Part shown: positions 25,263 through 34,960 of the stretch, one piece after another
Position numbering within the stretch: the stretch's first letter is position 1
How the letters are laid out: each line of letters starts with the position of its first letter
Assembly: GCA_026874595.1 (NCBI GenBank)
Contig: CM049306.1
Span: 89,324,642 to 89,388,641, forward strand
DNA: 64,000 bases
Source: Sipunculus nudus
Taxonomy: Eukaryota; Annelida; Sipuncula; Golfingiida; Sipunculidae
Reading direction: 5' to 3'
Made by a program: the position numbers and the translations under genes
Notes under the pieces: model-generated
The model's database searches: none
Told to the model about the DNA's origin: nothing
Seen by the model: the letters and a program-made list of their open reading frames with translations, nothing else

Positions 25263-27915
25263 TAATAATAATATTAATAATAATATTAATAAACTGTTGG
25301 TGATGGAGAAATAAACAATCGTGGATACGATTACTGCAATAAGTCTTTATTGTAATTAGTAAGATACATGTAATTTTAAGTAAGATATAGTAGTAAGTGA
25401 GGCGAGACCAATATTTTTGACACAAGGTTGAAACCTATGGACCCCTGACGCACTGGCTATACCCAGCATTCCAAACTTCTTACCTTACATATATATAAAC
25501 AACAGTTAACTACTCTTTGTGTAGCATGCGGCTGGCAAGGGGATAAGGTAATTCATTATTCAGGGTAAAGCCACTGCGTGGAATCGTACTACAAAATGAC
25601 GAACGACTCTGCATTGAGGATAAAGAAATAAATTACCCAAAATACACTTGGACTTCTAAATACAGCAATAACTCAGGTGTATATGTTTTGAGTTGGCCAT
25701 TATTCTTTATTATGCTTGTTTAATTAAAGGAAAATTACCTGTACGAAGATTTTTTTCGAGTGTGTGGAATTAAAAAATATATTATATGATACACTTGAAG
25801 GACGTGATGCTTTTATTAATTTTTATAAATTTGTGTCTCTCTTATCTACGAATCTACGAGAATGATTATAGGTCATAAGGTGATTTGCCTGGTCGAATCA
25901 CACCTGGATGGTCCGTTTATACTATGATATCATAATATTGAAGCCGGGTCTGGTAAAGTACAGCTGCAAGGATAAGATTTTCCCCACGATTTCGCAAGTC
26001 TTGCCAACGTTTAATATATACCGTGATAAAGAGACCATGATTAAACTGCTGTGCTAGATCCAAGACTACACCGAGGTAAGCCTTTACTATATATTTATCT
26101 GCATCCCTCGAATCATACACGTTGATATAGCGGAAATTGGAAATTGCACATGCATATCCAGCACTTAAGGAGCTAGGGGGCAATCAAATATACCATCTAA
26201 GTATGAGAACTTCTACGGACAATACGCTTGCTGCATTTTACTAGGCAATGCCTGTATTTCCAATCCATACCCTCCCAAGCTGAAAGTATCTCTCATACAT
26301 CCCTATTCCTTGTTCAACTTTAGTCAAACAAAACGTTCGATTTACTGATATATGAGATATATGCTTGTAGAGAAATGTTTCGGGATAGAATGGAACATGT
26401 GATACATCAGATGCTACACCTCTAAAGGCTTGCAAGATAATTTAATTAAACCTTATATTATAATTAAAACGAATATATTCTTTGTTTTATTGAAAAATTA
26501 TGAATATTTGAAGGTGTGTAAAGTGATTTTGCATAACCGTGGCCCTGAGCTTATATTCATAAAGTACAAGGCGCACCTCTGATTAATGAGGAGGTTCTGT
26601 CCAATGGCGTCTTTGATTTGTTTTTATGTGGGGAATTTTCTCAGCATCTGTAGTGATTAATTCTAACATAACATTTTTTTATCATTAGGGTTCCTAGCAT
26701 TTCATGAAAACAAGATTACTTTATTTTTTCTTTGTGTTTTGTCTAGTGAATTATTAAATTGTAGGTTATTTTTCTTGTGATCATAAATACTCCCGCATGA
26801 TTATCTCTTCTTATGTTTCACACTTTTTTCCCATGTATTAAGTATACCTTCACCGGGAATTTCAAAAAGCGATGTCCGACCCAGGAAGACTGTTACGAAA
26901 ACCCGTAAAAAGGTTATCAGATTCACTCTGTATCAGCTACTTCTACAAGATAACCACTGTTTATGCAGTAGTTGCAGTGAACATGATGAAACTAAGACAC
27001 TATAGTTATCTGTCCGGTAGTCTTTATATTTATTTGAATTATATTATATATATATTTAAACTGTTAAAAGGATTCAAGCGATTTTTATTTGAGCATGGAC
27101 CCTCTCCTTTACGGGCCTGAGATCCGTGTTCATGTTATTAATAACTCTTCCTGGACTGAACCTCGTTTAAAAAATTCTGGATTCGCCCCTGCAGTAATGG
27201 TGCTCTTGATTGCAGGATGTATATCACGTGACCACGATTCGTCCGTGATTATTATTATTCAACCCATGACAATTTTTTTTAAATATGATATACAATTTCT
27301 GACAAATGAAATGGAATGAAGGCCAAAAAAAAAGATATGGTTCTCAGGCACCGCCCGCGTCAATTTTAACTCCCCCCCCCCCCATCAAACATTTTTATTT
27401 TGATTTTCATCTTTCAAGAAGATAAAATAATACAAATTTGGTAAGATTACAAATGTTATGCAGTGCTTTTACCTGTTTAGCAAAAAAATAAATTCATGCT
27501 TTTCCATGATCATATGACATCATTATAAAAACATACAAAAAAAATGTCAAAAATAAAATATCGCACCACCCGCACTGATTTCTGAGAAAAAGTGCCTGAG
27601 AACCTTATCTAACTGGTGCTTGGTTAACTGTCTTGTCTTAGCATTTTTTTTCACACACAGAATTTACTAACCAACAGTAAGGAAGTCATTGTCGTCCATC
27701 ACAGACTTGATCTGGTCATCCATGTCAAGTATCGCACTTCCCCTGGTCTTCCTTATTTCGTAGACTTTCTCTGGCCGGTCGATGTGGGCGCTGTTCGGTT
27801 TGATTTTGTAGTAGCGTCTCAGGGCTTCCTCGCCAAGCCATCGCACGGTTTCTTCGCCTTCGTTGCAAGGAATTGCGAGCCATTCCCCGCGGATACGTAC
27901 TGACAGTTTGATCAT
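2971..27915 (-). CDS. HAL: Histidine ammonia-lyase (histidase), 19 coding exons, complete
   Basis: Cytosolic enzyme that deaminates L-histidine to trans-urocanate and ammonia, the first step of histidine catabolism. Exons in order are 27915-27672, 23487-23456, 22788-22714, 21707-21635, 16612-16546, 16211-16174, 15685-15560, 14935-14796, 14551-14504, 13047-12900, 12191-12096, 11370-11312, 10847-10767, 9116-9051, 8753-8675, 8208-8122, 7415-7281, 6359-6251 and 3193-2971. All introns are GT-AG and all phases agree: 1,926 nt, 641 residues plus stop (human HAL is 657). Landmarks by my numbering are Y144 in [14 protein letters not shown], the MIO-forming A233-S234-G235 in [19 protein letters not shown]287 in NGTQM, Y375 and R378 in QDAYTLRC, F424 in [11 protein letters not shown] and E509 in [10 protein letters not shown]. 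The Met start aligns with vertebrate HAL ([16 protein letters not shown]). All active-site residues are present, so it is probably functional. Introns hold most of the window's left-hand mobile elements. Confidence 0.97.
4174..5740 (+). mobile_element. Solo LTR (copy 1)
   Basis: Begins TGTTACAG and ends CCGTAACA, the short inverted termini of LTRs. Inside are a TATAAATAGGGG box (about 5,160) and AATAAA (5,580-5,585), in LTR order. It is related to 35,777-36,894 over most blocks, notably from the TATA box to the 3' end. No gag-pol frame is adjacent, so it is a solo LTR, here in HAL intron 18. I see no exact target duplication; a TGTAT precedes both copies. Confidence 0.7.
6251..6359 (-). CDS. 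HAL: HAL exon 18
   Basis: Codes residues 532-567: [20 protein letters not shown] and onward to LVRSVA. Acceptor TTTACAG, donor GTAAGT. Intron 18 (3,194-6,250) contains the solo LTR at 4,174-5,740. Confidence 0.95.
7281..7415 (-). CDS. HAL: HAL exon 17
   Basis: Codes residues 487-531, including [20 protein letters not shown] with active-site E509. Donor GTGGGT follows HVEH. Its 3' half is the source of the partial copy at 10,170-10,258. Confidence 0.96.
8122..8208 (-). CDS. HAL: HAL exon 16
   Basis: Codes residues 458-486: [20 protein letters not shown] then AHCTAAAL. Acceptor CTTTCAG, donor GTTAGC. Confidence 0.95.
8675..8753 (-). CDS. HAL: HAL exon 15
   Basis: Codes residues 432-457: [20 protein letters not shown] then ERLINP. 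Acceptor TTTTAG, donor GTACAC. Confidence 0.95.
9051..9116 (-). CDS. HAL: HAL exon 14
   Basis: Codes residues 410-431: [20 protein letters not shown] then AK, with the conserved active-site Phe in GNFHGE. Acceptor ACAAAG is weak, but it is the only one that keeps frame and homology. Confidence 0.94.
9195..9684. repeat. GGACTCG-rich repeat, likely hAT-type terminus remnant
   Basis: Repeated GGACTCG / GGACTTG motifs lie in 9,229-9,300 and 9,541-9,610. The right part ends GATTTTTAGACATCACTG at about 9,631, which read in reverse (CAGTGATGTC) looks like a hAT terminus. I see no matching left terminus. Bases 9,487-9,684 are duplicated at about 10,261-10,461. Confidence 0.45.
10081..10470. repeat. 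Chimeric duplicated segment with 11-bp target-site duplication
   Basis: Bases 10,093-10,258 copy 7,201-7,368 (HAL exon 17 3' half plus its donor and intron). Bases 10,261-10,459 copy about 9,487-9,682. The patchwork is bounded by AATATTTATGA at 10,081-10,091 and again at 10,460-10,470. Both donor segments sit in the same gene, and orientation and order are kept. The exon copy (10,170-10,258) has a donor but no acceptor, so it is not a usable exon. Confidence 0.85.
10767..10847 (-). CDS. HAL: HAL exon 13
   Basis: Codes residues 383-409: [20 protein letters not shown] then NSATDNP. Phase 0 at both ends; acceptor AACACAG, donor GTATCC. Confidence 0.95.
11312..11370 (-). CDS. HAL: HAL exon 12
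   Basis: Codes residues 363-382: [20 protein letters not shown], with active-site Tyr and Arg. Acceptor CCATAG, donor GTGTGT. Confidence 0.95.
12096..12191 (-). CDS. HAL: HAL exon 11
   Basis: Codes residues 331-362: [20 protein letters not shown] then the histidine pair in SEHHPSEIA. Acceptor CCGCAG, donor GTAACG. Confidence 0.95.
12900..13047 (-). CDS. HAL: HAL exon 10
   Basis: Codes residues 282-330: [20 protein letters not shown] through [14 protein letters not shown], with conserved Asn and Gln of NGTQ. Acceptor TCTCAG, donor GTAAGG. Confidence 0.96.
14504..14551 (-). CDS. HAL: HAL exon 9
   Basis: A 48-nt exon for residues 266-281, [17 protein letters not shown] second AG sits 9 nt downstream, but CTTTCAG is the stronger acceptor and keeps full length. 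Confidence 0.92.
14796..14935 (-). CDS. HAL: HAL exon 8 (MIO cofactor exon)
   Basis: Codes residues 219-265: [20 protein letters not shown] through [12 protein letters not shown]. The Ala-Ser-Gly that cyclises to the MIO prosthetic group is at 233-235. Acceptor GTTGCAG, donor GTGAGT. Confidence 0.97.
15560..15685 (-). CDS. HAL: HAL exon 7
   Basis: Codes residues 177-218: [20 protein letters not shown] then [18 protein letters not shown]. Acceptor TTTACAG, donor GTGAGT. Confidence 0.96.
16174..16211 (-). CDS. HAL: HAL exon 6 (38 nt)
   Basis: Very short exon for residues 164-176, [13 protein letters not shown]. Acceptor TTTCAG, donor GTATTG. Phases 2 in and 1 out match its neighbours. Confidence 0.94.
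16474..16537. repeat. (AT)n microsatellite
   Basis: About 64 bases of AT repeat beside the exon 5 donor in HAL intron 5. Confidence 0.95.
16546..16612 (-). CDS. HAL: HAL exon 5
   Basis: Codes residues 142-163: [20 protein letters not shown] then KL. Contains catalytic Tyr144. Acceptor TTCTAG, donor GTAAGT. Confidence 0.96.
18492..18537. repeat. (AT)n microsatellite
   Basis: Pure AT repeat. Reading frames across it and its neighbours encode Ile/Tyr repeats and are not genes. Confidence 0.9.
19005..19084 (+). other. Candidate internal exon inside the nested transposon
   Basis: An 80-nt open segment preceded by a pyrimidine tract plus TTTTTTTCAG and followed by GTAATT. It reads [20 protein letters not shown] then LFLHKQ. 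Another acceptor (ATTTTCAG at about 19,470) leads to [10 protein letters not shown] and a stop. This could be a transposon-borne gene on the plus strand. I do not recognise the protein and chance is possible. Confidence 0.25.
19186..19228. repeat. (TATC)n microsatellite
   Basis: About ten tandem TATC units. Confidence 0.9.
20421..20484. repeat. (AT)n(GT)n compound microsatellite
   Basis: AT repeat to 20,461, then GT repeat to about 20,484. Confidence 0.92.
21503..21566. repeat. (AT)n microsatellite
   Basis: AT repeat directly abutting the hAT-like right terminus. It may be the target sequence. Confidence 0.92.
21635..21707 (-). CDS. HAL: HAL exon 4
   Basis: Codes residues 118-141: [20 protein letters not shown] then AENK. 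Acceptor TTGACAG, donor GTAACA. Confidence 0.95.
22322..22675. mobile_element. TTAA-flanked MITE
   Basis: Left end AGCTGTGTTTCCATGTGCGC and right end GGAAACACAACACAGCT are imperfect inverted repeats. TTAA abuts both (22,318-22,321 and 22,676-22,679), as expected for piggyBac-type insertion. The interior is AT-rich with CATATA/GCGTATATG motifs and no coding sequence. Related termini occur at 30,025 and 35,090. Confidence 0.7.
22714..22788 (-). CDS. HAL: HAL exon 3
   Basis: Codes residues 93-117: [20 protein letters not shown] then QLKIR. Phase 0 at both ends; acceptor ACTGTAG, donor GTAAGT. Confidence 0.94.
23247..23344. repeat. (AT)n...(GA)n compound microsatellite
   Basis: AT repeats at 23,247-23,287 and 23,298-23,319, followed by GA repeat to 23,344. 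Confidence 0.92.
23456..23487 (-). CDS. HAL: HAL exon 2 (32-nt microexon)
   Basis: Codes residues 82-92, [11 protein letters not shown], joining LTV of exon 1 to YISLDG of exon 3. Its acceptor (ATAAG) is poor, but the donor GTAAGT and exact phase fit (1 in, 0 out) support it. This linker is variable in the family. Confidence 0.8.
25089..25302. repeat. (TAA)n microsatellite
   Basis: About 210 bases of AAT/TAA repeat with small interruptions. On the minus strand it gives a spurious poly-Ile/Tyr frame. Confidence 0.95.
25303..27320. other. HAL intron 1 sequence, nothing recognised
   Basis: AT-rich intronic DNA. I see no splice-bounded coding segment, inverted termini or RNA gene. Confidence 0.4.
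27321..27606. mobile_element. Harbinger-like MITE, copy B
   Basis: Inverted ends GGTTCTCAGGCAC ... GTGCCTGAGAACC with an outer GGCCAAAAAAAA tract on the left; the right outer part has degenerated. The interior matches the copy at 36,502-36,807 along its length. It lies in HAL intron 1, just downstream of exon 1. Confidence 0.75.
27672..27915 (-). CDS. HAL: HAL exon 1 (start)
   Basis: Codes residues 1-81, beginning [16 protein letters not shown], which aligns with the vertebrate start at 'VRGEWLAVPC'. Ends in phase 1 at GTTG|GTTAGT. An acceptor-like TTTCAG upstream (about 27,958) leaves open a non-coding 5' exon. Confidence 0.95.
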
Positions 27916-28075
27916 TTTCTGAAGAAACTGATTTTCTAATGTACTACTTTATGGCTGAAAGCAATATGAGTACTACGCCTCAGCCCGGTGAGATCCCGTG
28001 TGCAAACTTAGGCCCCGGATCTGTTTAACTTGTGATAAAGCGGGGGAAAAGCGGCACCTGACCGTATATGTCTTA

Positions 28076-28089
28076 TGACGTATATATAT
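28076..28089 (-). promoter_or_regulatory. Candidate HAL core promoter (TATA plus CRE half-site)
   Basis: On the minus strand, CATATATATACGTCA lies about 165 bases upstream of the HAL start: a TATA-like run beside a TACGTCA (CRE-like) half-site. This is suggestive only; the start site is unknown and TA-rich runs are common here. Confidence 0.3.
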
Positions 28090-28541
28090 GCGCCACGCAC
28101 TCCCGGAATAACGACAGATGTCTCATCATACGATAGAGACCTTGCATGGGTAGGCTAGATTATTGTAAATAACATTATGTTAAGGTGTTTAACCGGTACA
28201 GGCCTGTAACAATTCGGAGTAATAATTTCCAAAAGCTGTGAAACGGAAAATGGTCACTTTTGAACTAAATGCGGGTTACGCAAAATATTTGCGCTTTTGC
28301 CACTGATACTGCATGATAAATGTATCAAAACTTTAAACTAAGTCTTTTTTATAACGGGAAAATAATCATTCCCCACTATTCAGAGAATAATATTTTTTTA
28401 TATTACAAATCATAAGCTTTGGTTCCGTTTATGAGTTTCCTATGAAAGATTTTATCTAAACTTGGTTTGCTTATACTGGATATCTTATTTTTCTAAAACC
28501 TTATACTAATTTGTAATTTATTTGAAATTTGTCATGCAGAC

Positions 28542-28543
<2 letters not shown>

Positions 28544-28592
<49 letters not shown>

Positions 28593-28640
28593 CGTGAGTG
28601 AGTGTGTGTGTGTGAGGGTGTGTGCATGTGTGTGTCTGCC
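28544..28640. repeat. (AT)n(TG)n compound microsatellite
   Basis: AT repeat at 28,544-28,590 followed by TG-rich repeat. Confidence 0.92.
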
Positions 28641-28946
28641 TGTCATCACCCTCACCCTGAAAGATAAATTGACGCCACTGCGAATCAGTGGAAACAACCC
28701 ATGAGAATAAGATGTGTAACGCATACAGCTGCAATCGCATACATATTAAGGTGGTATTCCATATATGCGTATGCAGTAGGGAATCGGACACATTATAATC
28801 TCTTAAAGTGATTCCATATACTTATGCGTATGCAGTAGGTTTGTGTATACGTATGTGTCAATTTAGCGAATAAAAACGCATACGCGTTTTAATAAACGGA
28901 CGGGGAATTCCACACTTTGCTGTCAGTGACAGGGTATTCTTTTGGC

Positions 28947-29936
28947 CAGGGTTGGGCGGGTAATACCCGGGTGGGTAAACCCGGGCGGGTAATACCCCTT
29001 ATTACACGGGTGGGCAATAAGCCTTAAAACCCACATGCGGGTTATAATGGGCAATATGATTTGGGCTTGTCTAGAAGCATTCTTTTCTATCTCAGAATCA
29101 CTGCATAAAATGCATATAATCAAATAAAGAGGAAAAACTACAGGTATTGTCCATGAAATAAGTTTACTCTGGTTTCATGGTGGCAGTCAAAGATCACACT
29201 ATGACTGAAAAGACCTAACTAAAGATCTCCCACATGCCCTGGATATATATAGCAGAATCATACCATAATGAAATCCTTTGTTAGTAACTCTTGATTACCT
29301 AGGCTGTTCTCCAGTACAAACTCTCATATTCTTGTTATAACAATAACCCCAAGTTGTCAGTGCCCAGTGCATGGATGCCATTGCTTCAGCAGCAAAGTCT
29401 CAGTGAGGTGTCACTGTGGCTTCACCTGTGTGGTATTTTAAACATGTACCGCCAATCAGTTGACACTTGGCTACCAGTTACCATCTTGTGTCGACCAGTT
29501 AGCCAGTTTGTGTACACACCCAATACGTAATCCATCCACTTTCAATCTTTCATTGATAAAAAGGAAACTATTTCAAAATCATTAAATAATTACAAATGAT
29601 AGATTCAGAGAGAAATATGATTAAAATAATGGGAGTTACAAAGTATGGTAGGTTTATACTCCATCTTAAAGACTCCTGATTTTTTTAATTATCATTATAA
29701 CTGCTATATATCACCAATATCAGTTATATATTATATATATTTATATAGTTAAATATATTTTAAAGCAAAGAAGCATACTGATCACAGTATTTCCCAAGCT
29801 GGTACAAGAAATTTTGAGTTAAGTCAGTTGCCATTTGAGACTAAATTGCCCATAAAACCCAGGTTTACCGGGGTTTACCCAGTAAAACCCACTGGGCTGG
29901 GTTTTATGCTTAAAACCCGGGTTTTGCCCAACCCTG
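28947..29936. mobile_element. Non-autonomous hAT element with perfect 8-bp TSD
   Basis: Termini CAGGGTTGGGC and GCCCAACCCTG are exact inverted repeats, followed inward by GGGT/ACCC-rich motifs on both sides. CTTTTGGC is duplicated exactly outside each end (28,939-28,946 and 29,937-29,944), the hAT-class target duplication length. Size is 990 bp and no transposase frame is present. Confidence 0.92.
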
Positions 29937-30199
29937 CTTTTGGCAACTGATTTCTCTACCCATGCAGCCCTTTACTAATCCCTAGTTTTGCTGCATACGT
30001 TACACATACATGTATACTTATTAAGCTGTGTTTCCATGTATCCGCAAATATCGTATCCGCAAAAGACGTACGTTTGTTCCATAGTGCACAGTCTGCAAAA
30101 ACTGTTTCCATAGGTACGTACGTTTTTCTTGAGATACCCTCTTTGAAACTGCACACATGCACAATTTTTATTTTAAATACACCTGGAGCCGGGGCACTG

Positions 30200-30975
30200 T
30201 TGGGGATTCCATGCCAGATGCGCCACTTCCGAATGCGCACCTGTCAGATACGCTACTGCCAGATGCGCAACTGCCATATGCGCCAAATTCCAGTTGCGCC
30301 TCATGCCATATGCGCAACAAAGCTATAATAAGCCAAATGGAGTAATATTACGTTATGCTTATTGTAAGTGTGTATCTGTATCACTCGGCCTCTTCATAAT
30401 TTTATCGAATGCGGTATATTTTGCAACAAAATACGAGCTAAGAAAACCTTTCCATTTTGAGCGACAATGTGCGGTCACGACACGTGCGGTCAATCACCAT
30501 GACACAGTCGCGTTATCTGTCAATAAAAATTTATGAACATTAAATATTTTTATTTAATCGTCTCCGTTACTTAAGAAACACTACCAATGAACTATCATAT
30601 AGATAAAAGGTATATATTTACATAAAGGACGATATTTATTGTGCCATATTGTCCGGACTTCGTGGGTGATAGTAAATGTTGAGGCACAAACGTAATATGT
30701 GTAAATGACCGGTGTTATTATTGTAACTAACGTGGTCTTATTTGATATGTGATTTTATTTATGCCATATTTGACATATAAAATTAAGAATTAAGTCAAAT
30801 TTGATATAATATAGACACTGGTGTATTACTGATTTACAGGAAACCACTCACCACTATGGCTCAATTGACCCGGAAAACCCGCCCGGGTTTGGTCTCCGAA
30901 CTTCAAAGGGAATGTGTTGCGGCGGTCCATTGTTAATGAGCTCATCAAAAGAATTATGAGCCGTTTTATACCAGC
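30200..30975 (+). repeat. Left arm of long inverted repeat
   Basis: Matches the reverse complement of 34,190-34,960 nearly throughout, including CAATAAATATCGTCCTTTA-like and GGTCTCCGAA segments. The outermost part is an array of degenerate ~13-bp units (CAGATGCGC / CCATATGCGC). Confidence 0.85.
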
Positions 30976-31193
30976 ACTTGCATGTTTAAACTGCGATATA
31001 TTAACATCATCGTCGTTAGGTTTTCATTCCTTTTTTTTCATTTATTATATCCAATGTTACGTGAAAGTAAACGTTGGATATAATTAACGAGAAAGTAAAC
31101 GTGGAAATATTTAATTTTTATTGACATTATCATTATTATCATCACAAAGTATATAAATAATGATATTATTTCTGTACTGCATACCGTCGTTTC

Positions 31194-32165
31194 CCGAATA
31201 TCGTCAGGATTATATCGTTGCTAATAATCCATTCTACATTTCAGTATTTTATGTACCTATGTCTGGAAGATAGAATGATACCCTCTGGAATCAAATGCTG
31301 ATTTGATGTTTGGCGATATATTTGTTTTTTCTGTATTACATTATATTTTAATCACATCAACAAGGAAGGTTGTGCCATGATTTTTTTTTTATTTTATACA
31401 TTTATTATGTACAGATGAATATCTGTTTGATAACTGAACACAAAAACATATAAATATCATGCAATGCATGCATCGTCTTACCCACAGATTAACGAATAAA
31501 GGCATCATGCAAAAGCACATACATAATATCATACAATGTTACTAGAGATTTATTATATACATACAAAACAGTATATCTATAATATAGAGTCTGTACAAAA
31601 AAACATGAACACTGTTCCATGTTGTATAGTCTCCAAAGACGGCAAATATTATTGTAGAACTAAATACTATCGCTATCGAATACAGTCAGGATTTCCGTTG
31701 CTAATAAGCCATTCTACATTCCAGACAGACATTGATACCACACTTTTATTGTACTTATGCCTGGGTTTATATGGTTATAATACAGAAGACAGAATTATAA
31801 TACCCAGTGGATTCACATGCGGATATGATGTTTTGCAATATATTTGTTTTCTGTATTACATTATATTTTAATCTCATTAACAATGAAGGTAGTGCCATAT
31901 AGTATTATTTTATACATTTATTATGTATACAGATGAATATCTGTTTGAACACTGTACAAAAAAAACATAAATATCACGCAATGCTCTCCATGCATGGTCT
32001 CATCCACAGATTAACGAATAAAAGCATCATCTACATTTAAAGCACATACACAATATAATACAATGTTACTAGAGATTTATTATATACATACAAAACAGTA
32101 TCTATAATATACAATATGTACAAAAAATCGTGAGCACTTTCCATATTGTAGTCTCCAAAGGCATC
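31194..32165. repeat. Two-copy tandem duplication (~480 bp units)
   Basis: 31,194-31,640 and 31,675-32,165 share ordered blocks such as GCTAATAAGCCATTCTACAT, ATATCTGTTTGA and CACAGATTAACGAATAAA. It lies in the loop of the long inverted repeat. I recognise no gene. Confidence 0.75.
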
Positions 32166-32289
32166 TGAGTTTAACAACTAATAAGATTCCGTAATCAAAA
32201 ATGATGTACGACGTGCCTAATCTTCCTTAGAAATGTGTTGGTGCTGATTCTCCCGCGCCTAAACACAACCAAGCGGTGACGCTAAAGGC

Positions 32290-33628
32290 AGTTTCACACC
32301 AAACCCGAACAATATTTTTGTTACCAACCGAGATATTTTCGTATTCGAAAGTCATATTGGACAGCCACATGAGCAATATATCGGATGGTCTACAATATAG
32401 GTTTTGTTGGCCCCACGGAAATGTTGAATATTTCTGAACTTGTAAATGATTTTCTCATTCATTTGAAGTTTATCTCTGAGTTACTGTTTTATTCTGCCCT
32501 GAAATGTTATAAAAAACAATTTACTATCTTAATTTTAATATCTTGCCTTGCTGGTATAATGGCAGGGTTATACACCCAGGGAAGGGTTGGTTGATTTAAA
32601 TAATTTGATTTACATCACTTATTAACGTTATGATTAAAAAAGCTAAAATAATTAATTTTTTTCTTTTCCAGAAATATACATTATGTAATTCATGAAAAAA
32701 TTCTTGTTTGAAAATATATATCATACAGGTATAATTTCAAATCAATGGGACTTATTAGTTTTGGTACCAGGCTATGGTTCTGTTCACAGCTTACATGCAT
32801 ATTTACCACTGACTGGACCCAGACTCCCGTTTTAACATGCCTTAAAAAAATTGCGCAACCAGTTGTTTCAACAGAAAAAAATACACAGCTCCTATTGATC
32901 AGGGTTAAAATAAAGTTTGAATAAATAGTTCAGTTTGATCTGTTTATGATTATATGTGCACTTTTCCAATCTGATCATTTGTACATACATATATCCATTC
33001 ATGTTAATTTATCACTTTTCACTTTCTTTTTATTTTAATGCAGGAAAGCATTTGCATTATCCTTATCGGCTACTTTGTTACCCTGTTGAAATAAATATGT
33101 TTAAACCAAATCTGTCTATATGATTTAGACGGTATGCGCACATGCGCCATAGAAACGTCCGTTTATATGCAAAACATTGTACTAAAAAATATACTGATTA
33201 ACGACACATAAAAAAAGTTATTGTTCCATGAATTGTTCTATATTTATCACGGATTATATTTTTTGGGAGAAGGGGTGGGGAAATGAACACCAAGTCATAG
33301 ATAATGTTGCTAAAAGAGGTTTCACACCGGATACGTGAGAACAATATGGCACGAACGAAAATTCTGTGCCTCCGACCAAAATTCTGCCGCATCCGAAATG
33401 ATCATTCACACCAAACCCGAACGATGTTTTTGGTTTCCGACCGAGGGATTTTCGTATCCAAAATTCGTATTAGAGAGTCAAATGAGAAATCTATCGGATG
33501 CCAAATATAAAATAGGTTTTTCAGTCCCTACAGAAAAATGTCGAATATTTCTGTACTGGTTAAATGATTTTCTTCATTTGAAGATTATCTCTGAGTGTAA
33601 CGACTGTTTTTTCCCCTCCCATTGGTAA
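32290..33628. repeat. Dispersed direct repeats in the inverted-repeat loop
   Basis: 32,290-32,510 and 33,404-33,628 are diverged direct copies sharing ACCAAACCCGAAC, TTTTCGTAT and GAATATTTCTG blocks and a TTTGAAG-TTATCTCTGAG end. Both start near TTTCACACC. Confidence 0.6.
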
Positions 33629-34189
33629 AATCCTTATAGAGGGAAGAGGACTGATGTCATTTAAATTATTTACCTGCATTCATGAATACATTTTAAAAGT
33701 TTTTGCACTCACATTCAAATTCTATTTTTTTTTACCTGATTCTGGATTAGTGTTTGTATTCATTTTCATGATCAAACTATTGAATTTTTGTATTCATATT
33801 CAAATACAATTATAAAGTATTCACTCAATGCCCGAATTTATGCAGTTTCAGTGAAACGAAACTGTTTAGAATCAATGATATACAAATTTACAAATTATAG
33901 AGATCATAATGAGAACTCGTCTTTAAGATCTGATTTTTTTATCACATTTAAAATTTTTTTAAACCATGTTTCAGAAACAATAAGTAAAGTAATCTCAACT
34001 ATGAAACTAATTCCTTCTAGAATCGTCGAACCGTGCCGCTTCTCTCAAGCCAGATGCTATGTTCAGTTGTATATAGGATAACACAAAGTGAAAAGATGTG
34101 GATTAAATCTGATTATTTACAGTTTATAGTGAATTCCATTAAAAGTCCAACAAAACATTACAATGTTGTTATTATATCGCAGTTATGAG

Positions 34190-34960
34190 GTGCAAGTGCG
34201 GGTAAATAACGGCTCATAATCCTTTGAATGAGCTCATTAACAACGGACCGCCGCAACACTTTCCCTTTGATGTTCGGAGACCAAACCTGGCGGGGTTTTC
34301 CTGGTCAATTAAGCCATAGTGGTGAGCGGTTTCCTGTTAATACACCAGTGTCAATTATATCATATTTGACATAATTCTTTTTTTTAAATCCAATATGGCA
34401 TAAATGAAATCACATATCAAATAAGACCACATTAGTAACAATAAAAACCCCGGTCATTTACACATATTACGTTTGTACGTCAACATGTACTATCACCCAC
34501 GAAGTCCGGACAATGTGACACAATAAATATCGCCCTTTATTTTAATATATATCTCTTATCTATATGATAGTTCAATGGTAGTGTTTCTTAAGTAACGGAG
34601 ACGATTAAATAAAAATATTCAATGTTCATAATTTTTTATTGACAGATAACGCGACTGTGTCGTGGTGATCAAACGCACGTGTCGTGACCGAATATTGTCG
34701 CTCAAAATGGAAAGGGTTTATTAGCTCGTATTTTGTTGCAAAAATATACCGCATTCGATAAAATTATGAAGGGGCCGTGTGATACAGATACACATTTACT
34801 ATAAGCATAACGTAACAAGACTCCATTTGGCTTATTATAGCTTTGTTACGCATATGGCATGAGGCGCAACTGGAATTTGGCGCATATGGCAGTTGCGCAT
34901 CTGGCAGTGGCGTAACTGACAGGTGCGCATTTGGAAGTGGCGCATCTGGCATGACACCCT
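34190..34960 (-). repeat. Right arm of long inverted repeat
   Basis: Reverse-complement partner of 30,200-30,975, ending in the same GCGCATCTGGCA-type short-unit array. Confidence 0.85.

Noticed and set aside
25084-25425. 113-residue minus-strand frame rich in Ile and Tyr
   Set aside because: Encoded by the TAA microsatellite; low complexity, no start context or homology.
31536-31871. 111-residue plus-strand frame
   Set aside because: Lies across the ~480-bp tandem duplication, AT-rich, no family resemblance; the paired copy is not open in the same way.
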